This document shows, piece after piece, positions 50,754-58,709 of a stretch of DNA of 64,000 nucleotides. The stretch spans positions 62,001-126,000 of the forward strand of contig NZ_JARVKY010000011.1 in assembly GCF_029813785.1 (NCBI RefSeq), in the 5' to 3' direction. The notes below the pieces were generated by a model, which searched no databases, was not told where the DNA came from, and was given only the letters and a program-made list of their open reading frames with translations. How positions within the stretch are numbered: the stretch's first letter is position 1; each line of letters opens with the position of its first letter. Position numbers and translations under genes: made by a program. The stretch comes from Streptomyces sp. DH41 (GTDB lineage: Bacteria; Actinomycetota; Actinomycetes; Streptomycetales; Streptomycetaceae).

Positions 50754-51596
50754 ATGTTCGAACAGCTCTCGGCTGTCAACGTCCGCCCCGACGTGTACTC
50801 CACGATCACGACCCCGGAATTGTGGAGCGATCCCCACATCTCACAGCGGATGCTGACCGCCCACCTCGATCCGTACCTCGACCTGTCCTCGTATCGGGCG
50901 GCGTACGTCGAACAGGCCGTGTCCTGGATGATCGACCGCTTCGACGTCGGGAAAGGCCGTCGCATCGCCGACTTCGGGTGCGGCCCCGGCCTCTACACCA
51001 CGCGCCTCGCCCGCACCGGAGCGAGCGTCACCGGACTGGATCTGTCAACTCGCTCGCTCGACCACGCCAGGGCAGTCGCCTCTGCCGAGAGGCTGCCCAT
51101 CCGCTACCTCTGCCAGAACTACCTCACCTACCAAGAGGCGACACGCTACGACCTGATCATCATGATCATGCGGGACTACTGCGCACTCCCACCCGACGGG
51201 CGACGGGCAGTGCTCCGCACCGTTCACCGGCATCTGCGCGCCGGCGGCTCCTTCGTCTTCGACGTCGACTCCGCCACCGCCTTCAACGACGTACGCGAGC
51301 AGGCGTCCTACGCCCCCTCCCTCATGGACGGCTTCTGGTCCCAGCACCCCTACTTCGGCTTCCACAACACCTACCGCTACGAGCACGAGCGGGTGTCACT
51401 CGACAAGTTCGAGATCTTCGAAGCCGATCGCCAGCGGGTCTTCCTCAACTGGGTACGCTACTTCTCCCCGGACGAACTGACCGCTGAGCTCAACGACGCG
51501 GGGTTCACCGGCATGGAGATTCTCGGTGACCTCACTGGTTCCCCCTACGACGGCGAGGCGTCCCAGTTCACCGCCCACGCCACAAGCAGCGGCTGA
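50754..51596 (+). CDS. Class I SAM-dependent methyltransferase
   Basis: A 280-residue methyltransferase. Motif I is RIADFGCGPGLYTTRLAR (residues about 63-80), then VTGLDLSTRSLDHAR, YDLIIMIMRDYCALP and LRAGGSFVFDV. A C-terminal beta-rich extension (YFGFHNTYRYEHERVSLDKF) is typical of glycine/sarcosine-like or small-molecule methyltransferases of actinomycetes. The ATG follows AAGGAAG by nine bases. It is monocistronic in this view and not closely similar to the methyltransferase upstream. Confidence 0.88.
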   Translation: MFEQLSAVNVRPDVYSTITTPELWSDPHISQRMLTAHLDPYLDLSSYRAAYVEQAVSWMIDRFDVGKGRRIADFGCGPGLYTTRLARTGASVTGLDLSTRSLDHARAVASAERLPIRYLCQNYLTYQEATRYDLIIMIMRDYCALPPDGRRAVLRTVHRHLRAGGSFVFDVDSATAFNDVREQASYAPSLMDGFWSQHPYFGFHNTYRYEHERVSLDKFEIFEADRQRVFLNWVRYFSPDELTAELNDAGFTGMEILGDLTGSPYDGEASQFTAHATSSG

Positions 51597-51777
51597 CGGC
51601 AGTACGGCACACCGGCGCCGAGACCTGCCGGAACACGACGGCGCGGTCAAATACGGAGAGGCCGTCAAGCAGGCCTACGAGCGTCAGGTACCCAGAAAGC
51701 ACGTCTGGCCGGCCCCAAAGGTACGGTGACCGCAGTGATCACCGCGCCCCACTGTGGTGGGCATCGTCTTCGCACCG

Positions 51778-52392
51778 TCACTCGCCGTCGCCCCCGATGA
51801 CCGCCCCGTCCGGCTGTCCCCGGCCCCGTAGCGGGCCGCAGCAGTACCACGTCAGGAAGCCGGCTGTACCGAGCATGATTCCGCCCTGCGGCAGGTCACC
51901 CCTGTACAGGGAGACGGCCCCCGCTACGGCAAGGCCCAGCGCGAGGGGGACCAGAAGCACGAGGGCCAGCACGGTCCAGACTCGCCACATGGTCCGCGCC
52001 GTGCCACTGGCAGCGTTCCACACCGCCCGCGCCACGTCCGCACCGTCCGCACCCGGCGTTCCGGTATCCGACGTCCCACTGCCCGGTGCCACCGGGGAAG
52101 GTGAGGGACTCGAGAGCGGTTGCGGCGGCCACGGCGGCACCTCCGGACCAGCGGTAGGGGGGTGAGGGGCAACCGGGAGGGCTGTCGGTCGGTCAGGGCT
52201 CTGCACCTGTGGGAGACCGGCCCTTCCCAGGAGTGCCTGTAGTGCCTTCCAGAACAAGACTCCCGCGCCGCACCATAACGCGAGCGACCCGATCAGGCCG
52301 ATCCCCAGCGCGTCCCAGTACCAGGCCAGCAAGCCACACCCTCCGGCCATGCCGCACAGAGCCAGGGCCAGGCAGACCCGGAACTTCCACAT
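51778..52392 (-). CDS. Hypothetical four-pass membrane protein
   Basis: No named family is recognised. The ATG at 52392 follows GGAGG by seven bases; the longer open frame upstream has no start signal. The 204-residue protein has two hydrophobic helices near the N-terminus (VCLALALCGMAGGCGLLAWY; GIGLIGSLALWCGAGVLFW), a Pro/Ser-rich linker of about 60 residues, then two more helices (WTVLALVLLVPLALGLAVAG; IMLGTAGFLTWYCCG). A role in signalling or stress is possible but not shown. Confidence 0.65.
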   Translation of the reverse strand: MWKFRVCLALALCGMAGGCGLLAWYWDALGIGLIGSLALWCGAGVLFWKALQALLGRAGLPQVQSPDRPTALPVAPHPPTAGPEVPPWPPQPLSSPSPSPVAPGSGTSDTGTPGADGADVARAVWNAASGTARTMWRVWTVLALVLLVPLALGLAVAGAVSLYRGDLPQGGIMLGTAGFLTWYCCGPLRGRGQPDGAVIGGDGE

Positions 52393-53067
52393 ACGCACGC
52401 CTCCACGGATAACAGGGACTCCTTGTGGGTGACGCACTCGTTGAGCTCTCAGTTGCGACCGGCCGGACCATCGCCGCGGCACACGCGGTAGCCACCGCGA
52501 GTTGCTCCTCGACCCGATCCGGTCCACGCAGTCGAACTCTGACCGCATCACGGACCGACACCGGCGAGGTGGCGCTCTGCACAAACCCTCCAGGCTTCCT
52601 GGAAGGGACCGCTACTCCCCCTGCACTGTCACACGCGCCGCACTGATCGACGAGGTTCGTGCCGGCTACAGCGGCCGGCGCGGCCTCGACGTGCATCTGC
52701 TGCTTCTCTGCGCCCTCGCGAACGCAGCCGGAATAGCAGGGGCCTCTCACTCAGGCTGACCTGGCGCCAGTGGCTGGATCGGTCCCGGCGCACCGGGGTC
52801 TTGAAGTCTGTTCCCGAGGACTTGCGGCACACCAGTAAGTTGCTCCGCTTCATGGTGCCCAGCCCGGAGGTTCAGGGACTTCGAACTCGATGACTGCGCT
52901 GCTCCCCGGGTGCGGATCATGGGGTTCCGTCGGCCTTGTGATGGCTCCGTGGTGTGGTGTCGAGGCATTGCCGCCGGTGAGGCGCCGGGGCACCTACGCG
53001 ATGCGGGAGATCGAGTACGTGAAGAAGCGACGCCCTGTCGAACCGCGTTCGCTGTGCACATCCATGG
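52393..53067. other. Intergenic, no recognisable gene
   Basis: The plus strand from about 52735 to 52892 reads RLTWRQWLDRSRRTGVLKSV continuing to a TGA, a composition that looks protein-coding but matches no family I know and has no start. It could be the tail of a decayed gene. Nothing else was identified. Confidence 0.3.
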
Positions 53068-53757
53068 TCAGGAGGGGGACGAGGCTGCGCGGGCGGCCTC
53101 CTCCAGTTCACGGACGACGGCCCTTTCGTCCTTTCCGAGGATCACCTCCTCGAGGCTGTTGTCGTCGAGGCGGGAAAATCGCTCGCCGCGTGCGAAGTCC
53201 TCCTCGCTCAGCACACGACCGCACCACTCCCCCAGTCCCGCGGTGCGGTCGTCGAAGGGGACGGAGGCGCCCTCGCCCAGCACCACCCACCGGCCGGCGG
53301 CCCACCGGAGCGCCAGCAGATAGGTGTGACCGGATTCCAGGCGAGGCGCGGCGCCCGTCGTTCTCGCGACCCGCCTTCCGCTCTTCCGGTACTCCGACCA
53401 CCCGGCGGCCACCATTCCGAAGTCCTTCCCCAGCACGTGGCGAGGACGGCCGGCGGACCAGAGGACGTCGTCCACCGTGAACGTCACCATCCGCTGGATC
53501 TCCGCCCTGACCGGACCCTCGGCCATCTCACGGCGGTCGCCGTCGCGTTCTGCCGTCGCCGTGACCACGGCGACGTGGTCGGCGTGGGCGATCCAGTCCT
53601 CCGCCGTCCGTGACGGGTACTCGCCGCCGGGGCTGCCACAGCCGACGACGGTCCCCATCCCGCCGTACGCGACGAGGACGCCGGAGACAATCCCCACCAC
53701 GGACATGACTGCGACTACCGGACGGCTCATCAGGCGGCCGGAGAAGATCGTGCGCAC
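53068..53757 (-). CDS. Putative exported/membrane-anchored protein of unknown function
   Basis: A 229-residue protein from GTG 53757, preceded by AGGAG 11 bases upstream; an internal ATG (MSRPVVAVMSV) is an alternative start. The N-terminus has a basic stretch then a hydrophobic segment (VVAVMSVVGIVSGVLVAYGG) with a Cys soon after, consistent with a signal anchor or atypical lipoprotein. The rest is soluble and beta-rich (DHVAVVTATAER, VTFTVDDVLWSAG, SGHTYLLALRWAAGRWVVLG), resembling small extracytoplasmic proteins of actinomycetes. No catalytic motif is visible. Confidence 0.6.
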   Translation of the reverse strand: MRTIFSGRLMSRPVVAVMSVVGIVSGVLVAYGGMGTVVGCGSPGGEYPSRTAEDWIAHADHVAVVTATAERDGDRREMAEGPVRAEIQRMVTFTVDDVLWSAGRPRHVLGKDFGMVAAGWSEYRKSGRRVARTTGAAPRLESGHTYLLALRWAAGRWVVLGEGASVPFDDRTAGLGEWCGRVLSEEDFARGERFSRLDDNSLEEVILGKDERAVVRELEEAARAASSPS

Positions 53758-53973
53758 GTTGACCCAGACTCCTGTTCGTTCACTGGTCGCAACAGGTCGC
53801 CGGGCTGCCTCGCGTCAACGACGTCGCATCGATAGAGATGCTGAGTGGGTCACGTTGGTGCCAGGAAGGTGGGAATACTTACTGACCTTCGAAGCGAAGC
53901 GTGGTGTCGGAGGGCTGACGCCCCATGATCCCCGCGCTGTCCCGAGTACCTGAAACATGCTCAGGGCGGTGGC
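53758..53973. other. Intergenic
   Basis: About 215 bases between a minus-strand gene and the IS630 fragment. No repeat or promoter consensus stands out. Confidence 0.4.
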
Positions 53974-54425
53974 ATGACCGACGAACGCCGGGCCTTCCGC
54001 GAGAAATTGCGGTTGGTGGCTGCCGAGCGGTTCCGGCACGGCGAGGAGAGAGCGGTCGTCGCACACGACCTGCGCGTCAGCGTCCGGTCGGTGCAGCGCC
54101 GGCGCAAACCCTGGTCCCGCGGCGGACCGAAAGCCCCGGCCTCAAGAGGGACGGCATCACTGCCGCCGCTGAGCGACGAACTGTTCGCTGTGCTGGAGCG
54201 TGAGCTGCTCAAGGGTCCGGTGGCACACGGCTGGCCGGACCAGACCTGGGCCCTGTCGCGGATCAAGACCCTCTTCGGGCGCCGGTTCCGCAAGAGCTAC
54301 ACCAAGAGCTGCACCGTGCAAGGGGTGGCCGCCCTGCTCAAGCGGCACGACTGGACCTGCCAGGTCCGCGCCCGCCGCGCGAGCCGTCCGGCCTGCCCTG
54401 CGGGGAAGGCATGGAGGGTCGCCTT
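53974..54425 (+). pseudogene. IS630-family transposase N-terminal fragment
   Basis: It reads TDERRAFREKLRLVAAERF then HDLRVSVRSVQRRRKPWSRG and TVQGVAALLKRHDWTCQVRA, the two helix-turn-helix segments of the same IS630 group as the remnant at 32965-33555. The DDE catalytic domain is missing; homology fades at about 54400, and the frame closes at 54489 just before the kinase gene. Confidence 0.7.
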
Positions 54426-54513
54426 CCTGGAAGAGCATGTCCGCCTGAGCATCGATCAGTTGAATGCCCAGTCACTGCTGTCCCGCTGATCAGGGACCGG
54501 TAGGTTTGTGTGG

Positions 54514-56259
54514 GTGACTGGCAAACATGCAGAGGAGATCGCCGGTCGGTACCTCCTGCTGGAACGTCTGGGCAGTGGAGGCATGGGTACGGTCTGGCGT
54601 GCCACCGACCGATTACTGGAGCGCACCGTCGCGGTGAAGGAGGTGCACCTGCACGGCGGTGGAGAGGATCTCGCCCAGCGGTTGCGTCGTGCGCACCGTG
54701 AGGCACGTGCTATCGCCCGGATCTCCCATCCCAACGTCATCAACATCCACGACCTGGTCCACCACGAGGACCGGTTGTGGCTGGTCATGGAACTGGTGGA
54801 GGGCCCGTCCCTGGCCGAACACGTAGCCGCGCACGGTCCCCCGACCGTGAAACGGGTCGCCGAGATCGGCCTTGAGCTGCTGGGCGCCCTCAACGCGGTG
54901 CACTCCGCCGGCGCTCTGCACCGGGACGTGAAACCGGCGAACATCCTGCTGCGCGCCGACGGCAGGGTGGTGCTCTGCGACTTCGGGATCGTGGAACTGG
55001 CCGACACCGAGTCACTCACCACTGGCGGGGTGATCGGCACCGTGGAGTACCTCTCTCCGGAACGCATGGAGGGCCGGCAGGCTGGGCCACCCAGTGACCT
55101 GTTCTCCCTGGGCAGCACCCTGTGTGCGCTGTTCACCGGCCGCTCGCCGTTCGCCAGGCCGGAGCCCGCCGCGGCGGTGTACGCCTTGGTCAACGAGCCG
55201 CCGGTGCTGCCCGAGGCAGCCGGGGCATTGCGCCCGGTGCTCGCCGGGCTGCTGCGCAAGAACCCGGCCGAGCGGCCGTCGTCCGACGAGATCGCCACCG
55301 CGCTGCGGTCGGTGGCCGCACTGCCCGGGCCCTCCGTCCAGCCGGAGCGCCCCATGGTGATCGGTGAAACGTTGTCCACACCGAAGGAGCGTCGCCGTCG
55401 CCCTCTCCGGACGGGCCGCTGGGCGGCCCTGCTGGCGGCGGTACTGCTCACCGGCGGTGCCGTCACCGCCCTGTTGGCCAACCGCTCGTCCGAGCAGCAG
55501 GGAGCCGGGGCAGACGGCGAGGCGGGTGTGGAATCACCGGAGCGGTCGACCGTCGTGCCGACGTCGACGAGGATCGATGCCGCGTTGCCCGCGCCGGACG
55601 ACCCGTACAAGGCATGGTTGGTCTCGGGCGACCAGTACCTGTTCGTCTCCGTGTCAACCCATGATGAACCCATACAGAACAGGGAAAAAGGCCCCGCCCC
55701 CGTGACGGACTGGACCGGGATCTTCGAGGACCTTCCCGGCTTCCGCGACGGCATCGACGCGGTGCTGCCCGTCTTCGGGGTGCTCAACGAATACTGGGTG
55801 TTCTCCGGCGCGGAGTACATTCGCCTGCACGTCGCCGACGGAGATCACAGCGTCACGCAACTGACGGACCCCGCCCCGCTCGAGCAGTGGCGCGAGGCGT
55901 TCTGCGGGGAAGACGACTTCGTGGAGGGCATCGACGCGGTGATGACGGTCCCGGGCAATCCGGCACAAGCCTGGGTCTTCGCGGGCAACAGCTACGTCAG
56001 GACGACTCTCGACGCCACGGAGGCCGGCGGGACCTGCGTCATCGGCCGGACGCCGCTCAGCAACTGGTCGGGCACATTCAAGTACTACGACAACTTCAAG
56101 CGCGAGATCGACGCGGTTCTGCCGGTTCCGGAATCCGAGAGCGACTACTGGGTGTTCTCCGGCGACAAGTACCTCAGGATCCGCCTCGACAGCGAAGACT
56201 ACTCGGACACGTCGAACGGCCCTGCCAAGCCGCTGCCCGACTGGAGCACATTCTCCTAG
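54514..56259 (+). CDS. Transmembrane Ser/Thr protein kinase with C-terminal hemopexin-like propeller
   Basis: Start GTG 54514 is preferred over GTG 54508 because GGTAGG lies nine bases upstream. Residues about 13-270 form a Hanks-type kinase: LGSGGMGTVWRA, Lys42, HRDVKPAN (136-143, catalytic Asp138), DFG (156-158) and GTVEYLSPERMEG. A basic juxtamembrane stretch and one TM helix (about 299-322) follow. The outer part holds four repeats of about 59 residues, beginning with (G)IDA at residues 354, 414, 473 and 532 and containing YWVFSGxxYxR, the hemopexin blade signature. The protein is thus a membrane sensor kinase whose outside domain is a four-bladed propeller instead of PASTA repeats. The ligand is unknown. 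No partner gene is adjacent. Confidence 0.88.
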   Translation: MTGKHAEEIAGRYLLLERLGSGGMGTVWRATDRLLERTVAVKEVHLHGGGEDLAQRLRRAHREARAIARISHPNVINIHDLVHHEDRLWLVMELVEGPSLAEHVAAHGPPTVKRVAEIGLELLGALNAVHSAGALHRDVKPANILLRADGRVVLCDFGIVELADTESLTTGGVIGTVEYLSPERMEGRQAGPPSDLFSLGSTLCALFTGRSPFARPEPAAAVYALVNEPPVLPEAAGALRPVLAGLLRKNPAERPSSDEIATALRSVAALPGPSVQPERPMVIGETLSTPKERRRRPLRTGRWAALLAAVLLTGGAVTALLANRSSEQQGAGADGEAGVESPERSTVVPTSTRIDAALPAPDDPYKAWLVSGDQYLFVSVSTHDEPIQNREKGPAPVTDWTGIFEDLPGFRDGIDAVLPVFGVLNEYWVFSGAEYIRLHVADGDHSVTQLTDPAPLEQWREAFCGEDDFVEGIDAVMTVPGNPAQAWVFAGNSYVRTTLDATEAGGTCVIGRTPLSNWSGTFKYYDNFKREIDAVLPVPESESDYWVFSGDKYLRIRLDSEDYSDTSNGPAKPLPDWSTFS

Positions 56260-56318
56260 CCTCGAAGTTCTGTGATGGTCTGCCGACGGAGTCGGTGGAC
56301 GATTCTCGCGTTGCGGGC

Positions 56319-56355
56319 CGAGGTGGGGCAGGACTCAAGCCCCAGCCCCACCTCG
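56319..56355 (+). terminator. Hairpin downstream of kinase gene
   Basis: CGAGGTGGGGC (56319-56329) pairs perfectly with GCCCCACCTCG (56345-56355) around a 15-base loop, 60 bases after the stop codon. No T-run follows. Confidence 0.55.
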
Positions 56356-56359
56356 AGGT

Positions 56360-56527
56360 GGCAGCGTCCTGTTCGGGCGGCCGATCGTTGACGCCTTGCG
56401 TCCGCAGTGGCTTCGGCAGGCGCATGACGCGGTCTGACCGGACCCGGCCGACCAGTTCAACGGGCGGACAGCGCAGGACCCGGGCCAGGCGGGCGACGTC
56501 GTAACCTGCGTCGGCAGGACCAGAGGC
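56360..56527 (-). mobile_element. Transposase DDE-domain fragment
   Basis: The minus strand reads ADAGYDVARLARVLRCPPVE, LVGRVRSDRVMRLPKPLR and GVNDRPPEQD, a segment around the second catalytic Asp of a DDE transposase family common in Streptomyces (IS701-like). Both ends of the element are missing. Confidence 0.6.
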
Positions 56528-56539
56528 CCGCCCCCGACG

Positions 56540-57121
56540 TCACGCGTCCGACGGCGCGGGGCGCATGCCTTCGAGCAGGGTGTCAAGGTAGCGGTGGGCG
56601 GTTTCGGTCTTGTCGGCGGGGGTGCCGCCGTGGACGGTCACCGCATGGGCGATGCCGCACATGAGCGGGACCAGGTCGCGGGCGGCGAGGTCCGGGCGGA
56701 CGGCTCCGGCTTCACGGGCCCGGTCGAGGAGCTCGGTTCCGACCGACGCGAGTGACTCTTTGAGTTCCGTGGTCCGCGGCAGGGCGTCCACGGCGGCGGA
56801 GGCGACCGGGGGCAGCGCGGCATCGGTGAGCTGGGCTTCGAGGACGCGGGACAGGAAACCTTCCAGCGCCCGCCAGGGGTCGGCGTCGGCCAGGGCCTGC
56901 TTACCATGGCCGACGAGGTCTTCGAGGCAGGGGGCGGCGACGGTCTCCAGCAGTGCCTCGGGGGTGGGAAAGTGCCGGTAGACGGTGGCGACCCCGAGGC
57001 CGGCCCGGTGTGCGACATCGTTGAGCTGCAGGGGGGTTCCCTGGTCGACCAGGGCACGGGCGATCGCGACGATCCGTTCCCAGTTGCGGGCGGCGTCCTT
57101 GCGCAGCGATGCGGTAGTCAT
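56540..57121 (-). CDS. TetR-family transcriptional regulator
   Basis: A 193-residue regulator starting at ATG 57121. The HTH reads LNDVAHRAGLGVATVYRHFP, and the helical C-terminal domain (LVPLMCGIAHAVTVHG) is of the kind found in repressors of alpha/beta hydrolase or reductase genes. The upstream gene in the same direction is a decayed hydrolase, which may have been its partner. Its natural target is not visible here, and no palindrome stands out upstream. Confidence 0.9.
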   Translation of the reverse strand: MTTASLRKDAARNWERIVAIARALVDQGTPLQLNDVAHRAGLGVATVYRHFPTPEALLETVAAPCLEDLVGHGKQALADADPWRALEGFLSRVLEAQLTDAALPPVASAAVDALPRTTELKESLASVGTELLDRAREAGAVRPDLAARDLVPLMCGIAHAVTVHGGTPADKTETAHRYLDTLLEGMRPAPSDA

Positions 57122-57189
57122 GGGAAGTGTCCAGGTTGCTCGTCTTGGTTCGCGGGCCGGTCAGGTGATCATATGCGGGCGTTTCCGGG

Positions 57190-57475
57190 CGGGTGGTGGC
57201 TTCCGGTGGCGGGCCGGGTGACGGGCGCACTGCCTGGCCCGTCCACTGGTTCGGCTGCTCCAGGAACGGCAGGTGTCCGGTGGCCGGCTCGGTGGGCTGC
57301 GCGCCGGGGACGGCAGCGGCCAGTTCGTACTGGAGGGTCGCCGGTATCAGGGAGTCGGCGGTGGTCTGGGCGAAGGTGCCGGGCGGGAGCGCGAGAACGC
57401 TCTGCTCGGCGGCCGTGCGCACCTGGGCGGGCGTGAAAGAGTTCAGTGCCGGGGTCCTGACGGCCGAACTCTGGT
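57190..57475 (-). pseudogene. Possible alpha/beta hydrolase C-terminal remnant
   Basis: The minus strand reads TLQYELAAAVPGAQPTEPAT followed by GHLPFLEQPNQWTGQAV, resembling the last helix and catalytic-His loop of alpha/beta hydrolases. The sequence upstream merges into ISL3 debris and no nucleophile elbow is present. It lies directly upstream of the TetR gene, in the same orientation. Confidence 0.4.
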
Positions 57476-57544
57476 GTCGAACGTGCCGGCCGGCGCCAGA
57501 GCGACACCGTCACGGAGAGCCACTGGAGCGAGATCATTTTGGGG

Positions 57545-57757
57545 AGTAGCTCGAATCCGGCTCGACCGTAGAGCTGTCTCGATCTTCTTGATCCCGTTGA
57601 CGGCGCCCTCGGTGCCGCCCGAGCTCCCGTCCAGGGTGTGCCCGGCTGTCACAGCGTCGAGGTCCCGGGGTAGGTGGAGTGCGCAGCCGGTGAGGCCGGG
57701 TAGCCGGTCGGCATCGACTGCGCCCATCCGGGCCGGGAGGAAAGCTACCAACGGCAC
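57545..57757 (-). mobile_element. ISL3-family transposase C-terminal fragment
   Basis: The minus strand reads AVDADRLPGLTGCALHLPRD, LDAVTAGHTLDGSSGGTEG and AVNGIKKIETAL, the C-terminal end of an ISL3 transposase including the last catalytic-domain block. The upstream four-fifths of the gene is missing. It apparently truncated the hydrolase remnant next to it. Confidence 0.7.
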
Positions 57758-57967
57758 TCGCCCTCCTCCGGCACGTACTCCGAAGTGCGAACCAGATCCG
57801 GCAACGTGTCACCGGCTGATGACTTGCATCGGCGTGCTCGGGAAGTGTTCCGGGTACGCCCTCGGGACCGTCCGCCGCAGGACTGGGGACCCGGCGAGGT
57901 CCTGCCGGGCTGTGAGGCCCGGGCATCGCAGGCGCTGCCGGTGGGGCGCGCCGGTGCGATCACCTGG
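57758..57967. other. Intergenic
   Basis: One minus-strand frame ends TLPDLVRTSEYVPEEGECRW before a stop and could be the tail of a lost gene, but no family is recognisable. Confidence 0.3.
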
Positions 57968-58540
57968 TCATGAGCCGGTCCGGCCGAGGGCCTCTGCGAC
58001 GAGTCGGCGCGCGTACGCGGCGTCGAGTCCGTCCGGGCGGAAGAGGATGCGGTACATGATGGGCGCGACGACGCGGTCGATGACCGCCTCGACGTCGGGC
58101 GTCTTCTCCCCACGTTCAGCTGCTCGGGTGAGGATGAGGTTGATCTGCTCGGCGGCGTAGGCCGAGCACTGGCCGGCGTTACTGCCGTCCGGGTCGCCGA
58201 GCAGAGCGTCGCGGATATAGGCCCGGCCGGTGCGGGAGGCCATCTCGTCGAGGAACTGCTCGGCCCAGGCCGTCAGGTCGGACGACATGGCACCGTGGTC
58301 GTTGGGTGCGGTGTCGGGCCGCAGCCGCTCGACCGCTACGTCCGACAACAGCTCCTGCAGGTCCCCCCAGCGGCGGTAGATCGTCGACGGTGTTACTCCC
58401 GCACGCTGGGCGATCAGGGGTACGGTCAGGGCGTCCCGGCCGACTTCCGACGCGAGTTCGCGTACGGCGGTGTGGACCGATGCCTGCACCCGGGCGCTGC
58501 GCCCCCCAGGGCGCACCATCTGCCTGCTCATAGAACCCAT
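57968..58540 (-). CDS. TetR-family regulator of the amidase/MFS locus
   Basis: A 190-residue repressor-type protein, paralogous to the TetR at 30768-31346 (shared GGRSARV, IYRRWG and a C-terminal YRILFRPDGLDAAYARRLV). The HTH is VPLIAQRAGVTPSTIYRRWG. The ATG at 58540 lies three bases from an AAAGCAA-N5-TTGC element and has no clear Shine-Dalgarno sequence, so the transcript may be leaderless. The same element occurs twice in the amidase/MFS divergent promoter, making this protein the probable repressor of itself and both flanking transcription units. Confidence 0.9.
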   Translation of the reverse strand: MGSMSRQMVRPGGRSARVQASVHTAVRELASEVGRDALTVPLIAQRAGVTPSTIYRRWGDLQELLSDVAVERLRPDTAPNDHGAMSSDLTAWAEQFLDEMASRTGRAYIRDALLGDPDGSNAGQCSAYAAEQINLILTRAAERGEKTPDVEAVIDRVVAPIMYRILFRPDGLDAAYARRLVAEALGRTGS

Positions 58541-58543
58541 CTT

Positions 58544-58562
58544 AAAGCAAAATCATTGCGTC
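58544..58562. promoter_or_regulatory. Operator copy 1 (autoregulatory)
   Basis: AAAGCAA (58544-58550), five bases, TTGCGTC (58556-58562), immediately upstream of the TetR start codon. It matches the two sites at 60345-60363 and 60391-60409 in both arms and spacing. Confidence 0.8.
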
Positions 58563-58613
58563 TAGCGAGCCACCCGCCATACCTCCGTGCGGTGGTCCTC
58601 TCCGTGCGGCAGC

Positions 58614-58652
58614 CGGCCGGTCGCAGTCGGCCGGTCACAGTCGGCCGGTCGC
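58614..58652. repeat. Short tandem repeat
   Basis: Three near-perfect 14-base units of CGGCCGGTCRCAGT (the last incomplete) lie between the TetR gene and the amidase stop codon. Function is unknown; the units are not palindromic as a whole. Confidence 0.5.
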
Positions 58653-58709
58653 GGACGATCGGTGCTTTCGGCCCGGCCGGAGTGATCAGGCCGGGCCCAA
58701 GGCACTCGG

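Noticed and set aside
52735..52892. Coding-like plus-strand segment reading RLTWRQWLDRSRRTGVLKSV
   Set aside because: It has no start codon or identifiable family, so it is noted only inside the intergenic entry.
58614..58652. Tandem CGGCCGGTC units as an operator or CRISPR-like array
   Set aside because: Units are contiguous with no spacers and lack dyad symmetry of the right length; probably a minor tandem repeat.
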